Positions 18,611 to 25,558 of a stretch of 64,000 nt of DNA are shown here, piece after piece; position 1 is the stretch's first letter, and each line of letters starts with the position of its first letter. Location of the stretch: NCBI RefSeq assembly GCF_017742245.1, contig NZ_JAGHKO010000011.1, positions 753,818 to 817,817 on the forward strand, given 5' to 3'. The position numbers were made by a program, and so were the translations under genes. The notes beneath the pieces are model-generated. The model was not told the origin of the DNA. It saw only the letters and a list, made by a program, of their open reading frames with translations, and did no database searches. This DNA is from Niastella soli. GTDB taxonomy: Bacteria; Bacteroidota; Bacteroidia; Chitinophagales; Chitinophagaceae.

Positions 18611-19702
18611 ATGAAATATAACCTGTTGCCGCCATCTGTTGTAAGTACATACGCTGTTGTATACAGCGAACGGGTGCATGATGGCATCACCATCTTTAAA
18701 AACAGTCACGAAAAATGGGGCGTGTTGAAGGAATCCGCTAATGGCGAGTTTGTTATGCTGGTTGAACCGGTTTATCATTCGATCGGCTTTAACCGCGTGT
18801 TGAATTATATTGAAGCGGTGACCTATACAAACGATCATTGGATGAGTGATCAGAATAACTTTTATTTTTTTGATGTGAACGGCCAGTTAAGAGTAAGTGT
18901 GCCCGGGGTTTCCACTGTGCGGATAGATGATAGTGGCCGATTGTTGGTGCTAAAGGATAACTGCATGGGTTTGTTGGATAGCAGGGGGGAGACCCTTATC
19001 GCCGCTTCCTATGTGTCATTATTTAATTTACAGGGCGACGTATACAAAGCACAACAAGGCGGAGGCTATGGCATTATAGACGTCAACGAAAACGTCCTGC
19101 TCGATTTTAAATACAAATACATTTTCACAAACGTTAAAAACGACAGGGTTATAGTGCAGGACCTGGCTGACCGGTATTTTTCATTTCATTTTCCCTCCAA
19201 CGAATTGCATGCATTGCCCTACGATCGCATATTCCTGGCTACAAGCAATACGTACATGGGCGGCAGGGCAGAGCCTGGTTTGTACAAAGCGATCAGACAA
19301 TATCAGGAAACGGAGTTCGACTGGTACGATAACGGTATGAGTGAGTATAAAGGCGTATGGGGCATTATTTATCCTGATGGTACCACTAAAATTCCGTGTG
19401 AATACGCGTTTGTAGATGCCTTTGTGAACCCTCATTTTTTCAAAGTAGCTCAGGGTAACTTTACCTTCTTTTTTGATGAAACCACCGGACAATTAACCGC
19501 CACGGGAGTGAAATGGGGCGTGGTAGATGCCAACAACAAGATCGTTGTGCCGATAGAATACGACTGGGTAGCGGAAGCGGGGGGAATAGGTTGGACGGTA
19601 AATAAGGGCGGCACGGTATTCTTTAACGATGATTATGAAGAAGAACGCTGGGACGTGCGGGGTGGTAAAAATGACCAGGTCACTGCCGCAGGACCAAATT
19701 GA
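18611..19702 (+). CDS. WG-repeat-containing protein
   Basis: 363 residues built of WG beta repeats. Examples are EKWGVLKESANGEFVMLVEP, NCMGLLDSRGETLIAASY, GGYGIIDVNENVLLDFKY, GVWGIIYPDGTTKIPCEY and KWGVVDANNKIVVPIEYDW. No signal peptide, so probably cytoplasmic. WG repeats form small beta hairpins used for protein contacts; no enzymatic role is known. The stop codon is 36 bp before the cupin ATG, and the two genes are probably cotranscribed. Confidence 0.88.
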   Translation: MKYNLLPPSVVSTYAVVYSERVHDGITIFKNSHEKWGVLKESANGEFVMLVEPVYHSIGFNRVLNYIEAVTYTNDHWMSDQNNFYFFDVNGQLRVSVPGVSTVRIDDSGRLLVLKDNCMGLLDSRGETLIAASYVSLFNLQGDVYKAQQGGGYGIIDVNENVLLDFKYKYIFTNVKNDRVIVQDLADRYFSFHFPSNELHALPYDRIFLATSNTYMGGRAEPGLYKAIRQYQETEFDWYDNGMSEYKGVWGIIYPDGTTKIPCEYAFVDAFVNPHFFKVAQGNFTFFFDETTGQLTATGVKWGVVDANNKIVVPIEYDWVAEAGGIGWTVNKGGTVFFNDDYEEERWDVRGGKNDQVTAAGPN

Positions 19703-19738
19703 TTGAAAATTATTGAAGTAATAAACAGCTTACAGTAT

Positions 19739-20134
19739 ATGGAAATTATAAAGGTGGGTTCACAGGCTTCCGTAAAAGGACCGGCGGATTGGTTTACCGG
19801 TGACGTACGCATCGATCCATTATTTCAGGCAAATGAGACCCGGCGAGGGGCGGCATCGAGTGTTACCTTTGAACCAGGTGCTCGTACTGCCTGGCACACA
19901 CATCCTTTAGGACAAACATTAATTGTTACTGCTGGTTGTGGTTGGGTTCAAAAAGAAGGCGGCCCGGTTATAGAGGTCCATCCGGGGGATGTGGTTTGGT
20001 TTGAACCAAACGAAAAACACTGGCATGGGGCTACGTCCACTACTGCCATGACCCATATTGCCATACAGGAAAATCTAAATGGAAAGGTGGTTGAATGGAT
20101 GGAAAAAGTAACGGCGGAACAATATTCCAAATAG
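19739..20134 (+). CDS. cupin-domain protein (mandelonitrile lyase-like cupin)
   Basis: 131 residues from the ATG at 19739; the frame extends to a TTG at 19703, which is less likely. The single cupin barrel has motif 1 in [21 protein letters not shown] (metal His pair) and motif 2 in [19 protein letters not shown] (His). The [16 protein letters not shown] start and [20 protein letters not shown] match the family often named (R)-mandelonitrile lyase or tetR-linked cupin. Members bind a divalent metal; activity on cyanohydrins is proven only for a few. It follows the WG gene closely. Confidence 0.9.
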   Translation: MEIIKVGSQASVKGPADWFTGDVRIDPLFQANETRRGAASSVTFEPGARTAWHTHPLGQTLIVTAGCGWVQKEGGPVIEVHPGDVVWFEPNEKHWHGATSTTAMTHIAIQENLNGKVVEWMEKVTAEQYSK

Positions 20135-20162
20135 AGCGGAAAAAGCTAGTCTGCCCGAATGC

Positions 20163-20690
20163 TTATTGTTGGTGATAATTCTTTATCGTAGGCGCAGTGG
20201 GCGAATAGTAAGGTGAATGTCCATAATAGTTGCTAACGCCAATACTTCCGGAAATGCTAAATGTTCTTTCGTCGTTCACATACATCACCCCCATATAAGC
20301 CGAGGAATAAGCGCCAAAGCGGTTATTGTTCATGAAAGGGCTGGCCTTGTAGCCAGGTTGAGTGAATGGACTTCCGAAATTGAAAATGGCCGGCGCCACA
20401 GAAACGCCCGCGAAGGCGTACACATTATTGTTTAACTGGCGGTTAAGCTGTAATCCCATGGGAGCTGATAAATAAGGCCCGCCACCACCATTAAAAAACA
20501 TATAGCCCGCGGAAATACCAGCGTATTTAGAAAGGAACCATTTCTTTTGATGCGTATTGGAGTCGGCCACCTGGCCATAATGCCTGAAGAAGGGTTGGTT
20601 CATGGAACCAAAACCCAACGGCGCCTGGGCTTTAACTACCACAGCGGAGATCAGTATCGCGGCAAAAAGGATTGTCCGTTTCATCTCCAT
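20163..20690 (-). CDS. exported hypothetical protein, outer-membrane-like
   Basis: 175 residues (start may be the second Met, at 20684). Signal peptide KRTILFAAILISAVVVKAQ. The mature part is rich in Gly, Tyr, Phe, Asn and Ser with amphipathic strands (YAGISAGYMFFNGGGGPYLSAPMGLQL, in two pieces; NNVYAFAGVSVAPAIFNFGSP; RTFSISGSIGVSNYYG). This suggests a small beta-barrel or barrel-associated protein. No family recognised. Convergent with the cupin gene. Confidence 0.78.
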   Translation of the reverse strand: MEMKRTILFAAILISAVVVKAQAPLGFGSMNQPFFRHYGQVADSNTHQKKWFLSKYAGISAGYMFFNGGGGPYLSAPMGLQLNRQLNNNVYAFAGVSVAPAIFNFGSPFTQPGYKASPFMNNNRFGAYSSAYMGVMYVNDERTFSISGSIGVSNYYGHSPYYSPTAPTIKNYHQQ

Positions 20691-20949
20691 AAAGATAAGT
20701 CCTTTTACGGGAAGTTAAAAGCCACTACTGGTTAATGAATTGCTTTTAATACGCTTTTATACCGGGAAAGCCGGTACCGGGCAGCGCCACTGAAGTTCAC
20801 ATTAAAAAGATAGTTAATTTTTTGCCGGGGGTACTATCCTTTTTGCTCCTTAGTGACTAACACTTAGCTCAACTTTTAGCTACTGGCATGGGAATTAGAG
20901 GTATTGGTGTTCGCGTTTCTTAAGTTTTATAAACCCCAATAATTTTTAA

Positions 20950-22581
20950 ATGGAACAGCAATCCGGGATCTCTGACAGCCAGGTTGTAGAGCTTTTACCA
21001 ACTGCAGTATGTGTTTGCGATATGACCGGCAGTATTAAAAGATATAATGAGCAGGCTGCACAATTATGGGGCAGACGGCCTCAATTAGGGGATGCGAATG
21101 AACGCTACAGTGGTGATTATAAATTATATCATACTGATGGGACTTTTATACCGCATGATCAATACCCGGTAGCTGCCTGCCTGCAGGACGGGTTGCCTAA
21201 AAAAGACCTGGAGTTTATCCTGGAACGGCCTAACCTGTCACGAATTTTTATAAGAGTAAACATTGTTCCGGTTTTTGATGACAATGATAAACAGACAGGC
21301 GCCGTAGCTTGTTTTGAGGACCTTACCCAACAAAAAGAAGCAGAACGAGGACTGAGTAAAAAAATAGGGGAAGAAAAGTTACGCGAACTGGCTGCCTCGC
21401 TGGAGAAGCTGGTGCAAAAGAAAACCCAGGACCTGGTAAGGAAAACCGAAGAACTCAAGAAGAGTGAAGAACGGTACCATAAAATGGTAGAAGAGGTGGA
21501 AGATTATGCCATCCTGATGCTTGATAGTAATGGAACGATCATGAACTGGAATAAAGGGGCTGAAAAAATAAAAGGCTATAAAGAAGTGGAAATTATAGGC
21601 AAGAATTTTCAGGAGTTTTACCTGCCCGAAGACCGGGAAAAAGGACTGCCCATGCAACTACTGCACAGGGCCAGAAGTACAGGGAAGGCGCTGCATGAAG
21701 GCTGGCGTAAAAGAAAGAACGGCACTGTTTTTTGGGGAAGTATTGTACTTACTGCCATACACAACGATGAAGGAGTGATCATTGGGTTTACCAAAGTGAC
21801 CCGCGATCTTACGGAACGAAAATTGGCCGAAGATCAAATGACAGAATACATGAGTCAACTGGAGTTTCAAAATAAGGAACTGGAACAATTTGTATATGCT
21901 GCTTCGCACGACCTGAAAGAGCCTTTGCGCAAGCTTAACCTTTATATGAATTTTATTGCCGACCAGCCTTCGAACCAGTTGGATGAAAAGTCAAGAGACT
22001 ATTTAAACCGGTCATTGAAAGCGGCCGAACGAATGAAGGCCCTGATAGAGGACCTGTTGGTGTATTCCCGTTCTACAGTAAAAGCCGAGGATTATGAAGC
22101 AGTAGACCTGAATGCAATCGTAGAGGAAATAGTACAATCCCATAAAGAAGAGATCAGCGAAGAGAAAGGCAGGGTGATCGCAGAAAAGTTACCGGTTGTA
22201 CAGGGCGTCCCATTCCAGTTGAAACAACTGTTTTTTAACCTGATCAACAATTCCTTTAAATACAAACATCCCGACCGGAATGTGGAGATCCATATAACCT
22301 CCGAATTAATGAAGGGGAATAAGATCCCGGCGCCTGGTGTGGAAAAACACAAACATTATTACCTGATCTCGGTTACAGATAACGGAATTGGCTTCGAACC
22401 CGAATATGCCGACCGGATCTTCGAGATCTTTCAACGGCTCAATAATTCTGTCAATACAAAAGGGTCGGGGATAGGGTTGGCCATTTGTAAAAAAATAGTA
22501 CAGAATTATAAAGGGGGTATCACGGCAACGGGGGATCCAGGTAAAGGCGCCTGCTTTTCCATCTTCCTGCCAGCCGATTAA
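20950..22581 (+). CDS. PAS-domain sensor histidine kinase (cytoplasmic)
   Basis: 543 residues without membrane segments. PAS 1 spans about 8-125 (VELLPTAVCVCDMTGSIKRYNEQAAQLWG, in two pieces) and is followed by a coiled coil. PAS 2 spans about 165-290 (YAILMLDSNGTIMNWNKGAEKIKGY). The HisKA box is YAASHDLKEPLRKLNLY (His320). The ATPase domain has FNLINNSFKY, DNGIGFEPEYADRIFEIF and GSGIGLAICKKIVQNY. The arrangement resembles phytochrome-like soluble kinases that sense light, redox or gas through PAS, but no cofactor residue is obvious. The convergent receiver protein overlaps its 3' end by 4 bp and may be its partner. Confidence 0.94.
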   Translation: MEQQSGISDSQVVELLPTAVCVCDMTGSIKRYNEQAAQLWGRRPQLGDANERYSGDYKLYHTDGTFIPHDQYPVAACLQDGLPKKDLEFILERPNLSRIFIRVNIVPVFDDNDKQTGAVACFEDLTQQKEAERGLSKKIGEEKLRELAASLEKLVQKKTQDLVRKTEELKKSEERYHKMVEEVEDYAILMLDSNGTIMNWNKGAEKIKGYKEVEIIGKNFQEFYLPEDREKGLPMQLLHRARSTGKALHEGWRKRKNGTVFWGSIVLTAIHNDEGVIIGFTKVTRDLTERKLAEDQMTEYMSQLEFQNKELEQFVYAASHDLKEPLRKLNLYMNFIADQPSNQLDEKSRDYLNRSLKAAERMKALIEDLLVYSRSTVKAEDYEAVDLNAIVEEIVQSHKEEISEEKGRVIAEKLPVVQGVPFQLKQLFFNLINNSFKYKHPDRNVEIHITSELMKGNKIPAPGVEKHKHYYLISVTDNGIGFEPEYADRIFEIFQRLNNSVNTKGSGIGLAICKKIVQNYKGGITATGDPGKGACFSIFLPAD

Positions 22582-22988
22582 GCGGTCCGCCCGCAATAGG
22601 TCAGTAACTTTTTTGCCAGCCCGAGCAGTTCCTTCATATTATCGGGCTTTACAATGTACTCTGATGCGCCGTTATTCAGGCATTCATGCTGATGCATGTA
22701 AGCATTGGAAGTGCTTAACACCACTTTGGGGATTGTCGCGTACCTTTTTTTTGATTTCATAAAGGATAATACTTCTGAGCCTTTTAGTTCGGGCATGTTG
22801 TAATCCAGGATGATTAGGCAGGGAAGGTCATCATCCGGGGCGGAATGCAAATATTCAATGGCTGAATGGCCATTGAGGAACTTATGCAGTGTTGCTTCCG
22901 GTTCTATATTTAAAATGGCTTCTTCAATCAGTTCAATATCTTCGGCATCATCGTCTGCCATAAGTATATTTACTTTACTTTTTCCCAT
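22578..22988 (-). CDS. single-domain response regulator (Rcp1-like)
   Basis: 136 residues, only a receiver domain. Acidic residues MADDDAEDIE, phosphoacceptor Asp62 in IILDYNMPEL, Thr/Ser in VLSTSN and Lys114 in YIVKPD are all present. The ADDDAEDIELIEEA pattern is that of Rcp1/CheY-like regulators that work with PAS or phytochrome kinases. It is convergent with the PAS kinase and overlaps its end by 4 bp, so the pair is linked but not an operon; antisense overlap of the transcripts is expected. Confidence 0.93.
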   Translation of the reverse strand: MGKSKVNILMADDDAEDIELIEEAILNIEPEATLHKFLNGHSAIEYLHSAPDDDLPCLIILDYNMPELKGSEVLSFMKSKKRYATIPKVVLSTSNAYMHQHECLNNGASEYIVKPDNMKELLGLAKKLLTYCGRTA

Positions 22989-23122
22989 AGCTTTTAGAAT
23001 TGTGCAATTTTAGAACCTGTATATATCTTCCTGATAAAATGGCGCCGTGTGGAATAATTTCCCCTCCATGGTTGTGCTTTACCGTTGGCATAGTTTTCTC
23101 CTACTTAATAAAACAATATACT

Positions 23123-23308
23123 ATGACAGATAATAAGAAAAACGTAGGCAAGCAGGATGATATCAGGGTTGATGCTAATGATCCCAGTGAAGTGGAATAT
23201 CTGCATCGGCAGTTTTCCGATCGATCTCATCAGGAGATCAGGGAAGCAATTGAAAAAGCGGGACCTCTACGTGCAGACATTATCGCTTACTTACAAAAGA
23301 AGAAATAA
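23123..23308 (+). CDS. small DUF3606-type protein
   Basis: 61 residues from the ATG at 23123; the longer frame from 23000 lacks support upstream. The sequence DDIRVDANDPSEVEYLHRQF followed by a short helix and a basic tail AYLQKKK matches DUF3606, a short family of unknown role common in Bacteroidota and Proteobacteria. It is acidic then basic, with no membrane segment. It opens a run of small genes for probable nucleic-acid-binding proteins. Confidence 0.8.
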   Translation: MTDNKKNVGKQDDIRVDANDPSEVEYLHRQFSDRSHQEIREAIEKAGPLRADIIAYLQKKK

Positions 23309-23309
23309 C

Positions 23310-23543
23310 CTAGAACGTTTCTTCCACTTTGATAAAGTAATTCATAAATCGAAGGTTATTCAGTGCCTTAATGGCTGTCTGGCCTGCGGAAAATTCAATT
23401 TCAACCAGTGCTTCGCCTGTTGAAAAGCCGTTTTCAATATTGCAAATAATCTGGGCGGATGTTAAAAAGCCAAAAGGAAAAAAAAGCGCTACAACCTGGG
23501 ATGTGGTGGCAAACCTGTTCAGGTTAGTTATGAGTAGATACAT
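23310..23543 (-). CDS. RRM-fold RNA-binding protein, divergent
   Basis: 77 residues. The order matches an RNA recognition motif: strand 1 YLLITNLNR (RNP2 position), helix, FFPFGFLTSAQIICN, then GEALVEIEFSAG (RNP1 position) and helix TAIKALNNLRF. The aromatic residues that stack on RNA in typical RNP1 are mostly absent, so RNA binding may be weak or altered. The stop lies 1 bp from the stop of the DUF3606 gene (convergent). Two more typical RRM genes lie within 2 kb. Confidence 0.72.
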   Translation of the reverse strand: MYLLITNLNRFATTSQVVALFFPFGFLTSAQIICNIENGFSTGEALVEIEFSAGQTAIKALNNLRFMNYFIKVEETF

Positions 23544-23868
23544 TATATTTTATTTACTGATTAACATATTGACCAGGTATAGTGTATGGGCAAGAGTTTT
23601 GGAAGGCAGGATATTACACAATAAAAAGCCAGTTTTCTAAAGCTACGCTTATTATTAATGGCAATCTAATTTATTATTAGTACCTTCGTAACCTTATTTT
23701 TCTCCTGCACCTGTTCTGAATCTTCACAACACTTAGTAAGGCAGATCATAAGCTGTTCCTGCTCAATTCATTCAAGATAGATCACTCCTCCCATTTTTCA
23801 ATGTGGTTGAAATAATTGGGTAGTGTGTTAAACAATATTCCTGCCTAGGAGTCATTAAATTTATTATT
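23544..23868. other. gene-free region upstream of the cold-shock gene
   Basis: 325 bases without a coding frame I can support. TACCTTCG at 23681-23688 is one mismatch from the -7 consensus; it would give a leader of roughly 175 bases for the cold-shock gene, a length typical of thermally regulated leaders. I see no strong hairpin. Confidence 0.4.
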
Positions 23869-24318
23869 ATGGGAAGATCGCAAGACACCTTTGCAAAAAG
23901 AGAGCGCGAAAAACATCGCATAAAAAAGCAAGAGGAAAAAAAGGAAAAGATGAAGGAAAGAAAAGCTAGTGGAAAAAGCAAGAGTCTGGAAGATATGATG
24001 GCTTACCTGGATGAAAATGGCAATTTGACCAATACGCCGCCCGATCCAAAGAAAAAGAAAACGTTCCGGCAGGAAGATATGCAGGTAAGCGTACCTAAAC
24101 TGGAAGACAGGCCGGTTGAGTTGCCAAGAAATGGAACTGTTGCTTTTTTCAATACCCATAAAGGGTTTGGATTTATCAATGATGCCGAAACACGGGAACG
24201 CATATTCGTGCATGTCAATGATTTGTCAGTATCGATCCAGGAAAATGATAAAGTGACATTTTTTATAGAGAGAGGCCCTAAAGGGCCACAGGCAGCCAAT
24301 GTAACGCTTGTTAAATAA
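23869..24318 (+). CDS. cold-shock-domain protein with charged N-terminal extension
   Basis: 149 residues. The first 80 are extremely charged (FAKREREKHRIKKQEEKKEK and on), probably helical or disordered and able to bind RNA. Residues 86-149 form a cold-shock domain: NGTVAFFNTHKGFGFINDAE with the RNP1-like KGFGFI, and RIFVHVNDL as the RNP2-like strand. The domain order (extension then CSD) is common in Bacteroidota, whose CSD proteins are RNA chaperones. It has a long untranslated upstream region and is followed by a hypothetical gene and two RRM genes on the same strand. Confidence 0.92.
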   Translation: MGRSQDTFAKREREKHRIKKQEEKKEKMKERKASGKSKSLEDMMAYLDENGNLTNTPPDPKKKKTFRQEDMQVSVPKLEDRPVELPRNGTVAFFNTHKGFGFINDAETRERIFVHVNDLSVSIQENDKVTFFIERGPKGPQAANVTLVK

Positions 24319-24361
24319 TTGTTCTGTCTGCTAATTTTATCAACCTTTTTAAAGATCGTTC

Positions 24362-24646
24362 ATGTTATTTTTAAAAGAGCATCTGCATAATGTTTATTAC
24401 AACTGGACGATCGGGTTGAACCATTCGGTCCAGAACAATGAACCTGACCGTCGCATTTTCGACAGATTCAATGGAAACCAGGTTTTGTTCATCATCAATT
24501 ACTTCGGCCAATCACTTGGCAAGCTAACAGTAAACGATGGTCGTAAAATTGAAAAACTTATCTCAACCCAGTTGCCCGGGGAAATAAAAAGCGAGTTATC
24601 GGTTTTTAACTGGTTACGAGGCATGTATTTGTATTATAGTAATTGA
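24362..24646 (+). CDS. hypothetical small protein in RNA-binding cluster
   Basis: 94 residues, not recognised. It has no signal peptide or membrane helix, is rich in Asn, Tyr and Leu, and predicts as mixed alpha/beta. It lies 43 bp after the cold-shock gene and 20 bp before the next RRM gene, so it is probably part of the same transcript. The ATG, the compact spacing and the absence of a better frame support it as real. Confidence 0.62.
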   Translation: MLFLKEHLHNVYYNWTIGLNHSVQNNEPDRRIFDRFNGNQVLFIINYFGQSLGKLTVNDGRKIEKLISTQLPGEIKSELSVFNWLRGMYLYYSN

Positions 24647-24666
24647 ACTTACCCAAAAATACAATC

Positions 24667-24918
24667 ATGAATATACACGTATACAATTTAAGTCTGAATA
24701 CCATTGATCGCGATCTGCGAAGGTTATTTTCGCCATTTGGCATTGTGGTCTCTGCTGAAGTTTTAAGAGATAAGTTGAATGGGCGCTCAAGATGCAATGC
24801 AATGGTTGAAATGCCTATCGATAGTGAAGCCCGCCAGGCTATTGAATCGCTTCACCAAACGTTGTTAGATGGCAAAAAGATCTCTGTGAGCGAACATGTT
24901 GTGACGCCCAAATGGTAG
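24667..24918 (+). CDS. RRM-fold RNA-binding protein with degenerate RNP1
   Basis: 83 residues from the ATG at 24667; the frame is open to a TTG at 24643 that would overlap the previous gene. RNP2 is IHVYNLSL, followed by the typical LRRLFSPFGIVVSAEVLRDK. The RNP1 position reads SRCNAMVEM where typical members have SRGFGFVEM, so the two stacking Phe are lost. The length fits the short RRM proteins of Bacteroidota and cyanobacteria (Rbp). It is probably cotranscribed with the cold-shock gene. Confidence 0.87.
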   Translation: MNIHVYNLSLNTIDRDLRRLFSPFGIVVSAEVLRDKLNGRSRCNAMVEMPIDSEARQAIESLHQTLLDGKKISVSEHVVTPKW

Positions 24919-25111
24919 TTCTGAGTTAGTATTAGCTGGTTGTCCCTTTTGAAAAAGAACCTCCACAGGAATAAAAAATGAATTATCAATTAAAAGCCGT
25001 ACCTTCATTGTATTAGTTTGAGCTTCGCATCAGTAAACGTCATTAATCTGCTATTGCACTTTTATTTCCTTATTGCTTGCCTTTCTCAGATATCATTTTA
25101 AAATTTTAGTT

Positions 25112-25420
25112 ATGAAGATTTATGTTTCAAACCTGTCATTTAATGTGCAGGATGAGGAGTTGTTGAATTTGTTTACACCTTTTGGCGCTGTTGCTTCAGC
25201 GAAGGTGATTACTGACAGGGAAACAGGTCGGTCCAGGGGTTTTGGTTTTGTAGAAATGGAAGATGATAATGCCGCCCAGGAAGCAATGCAACAGTTGGAT
25301 AAGACGAGTGTTGATAACAGATCAATAGGCGTTTCAGAAGCCCGGCCTAAATCCGACAGATCATTCGGCAATAGTCCTTTTAAAAGCGATAATGGCGGCT
25401 ATAACAAACGTAAATGGTAG
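25112..25420 (+). CDS. RRM-fold RNA-binding protein (Rbp-like)
   Basis: 102 residues from the ATG at 25112; the frame extends to 25073 but the RRM begins here. It is a full RRM: RNP2 IYVSNLSF, LLNLFTPFGAVASAKVITDR, RNP1 RSRGFGFVEM, then the second helix and IGVSEARP. A short glycine/lysine-rich tail (FKSDNGGYNKRKW) resembles the tails of cold-inducible Rbp proteins. Such proteins bind single-stranded RNA and are often cold-induced. A 193-bp gap precedes it and a strong terminator follows, so it can be an independent unit. Confidence 0.95.
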   Translation: MKIYVSNLSFNVQDEELLNLFTPFGAVASAKVITDRETGRSRGFGFVEMEDDNAAQEAMQQLDKTSVDNRSIGVSEARPKSDRSFGNSPFKSDNGGYNKRKW

Positions 25421-25445
25421 TGAATTGATCGATAATAAAAAATTG

Positions 25446-25474
25446 AACCCTGACGGTACCGTCAGGGTTTTTTT
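25446..25474 (+). terminator. Rho-independent terminator
   Basis: A perfect 24-bp inverted repeat (each arm AACCCTGACGGT or its complement) followed by seven T. It ends the RRM transcript. Confidence 0.93.
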
Positions 25475-25558
25475 ATGTTCCTTAGTGCTATAAATCAACC
25501 TGATAACTATAAATTTCCCATTTCTTTTTATAGCTTAGCGGCGTAAAATCCTGTATTG

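Noticed and set aside
18364..18693. 82-109-codon minus-strand frames before and into the WG-repeat gene
   Set aside because: They overlap the real WG gene antisense and have low-complexity, proline-rich translations without family features.
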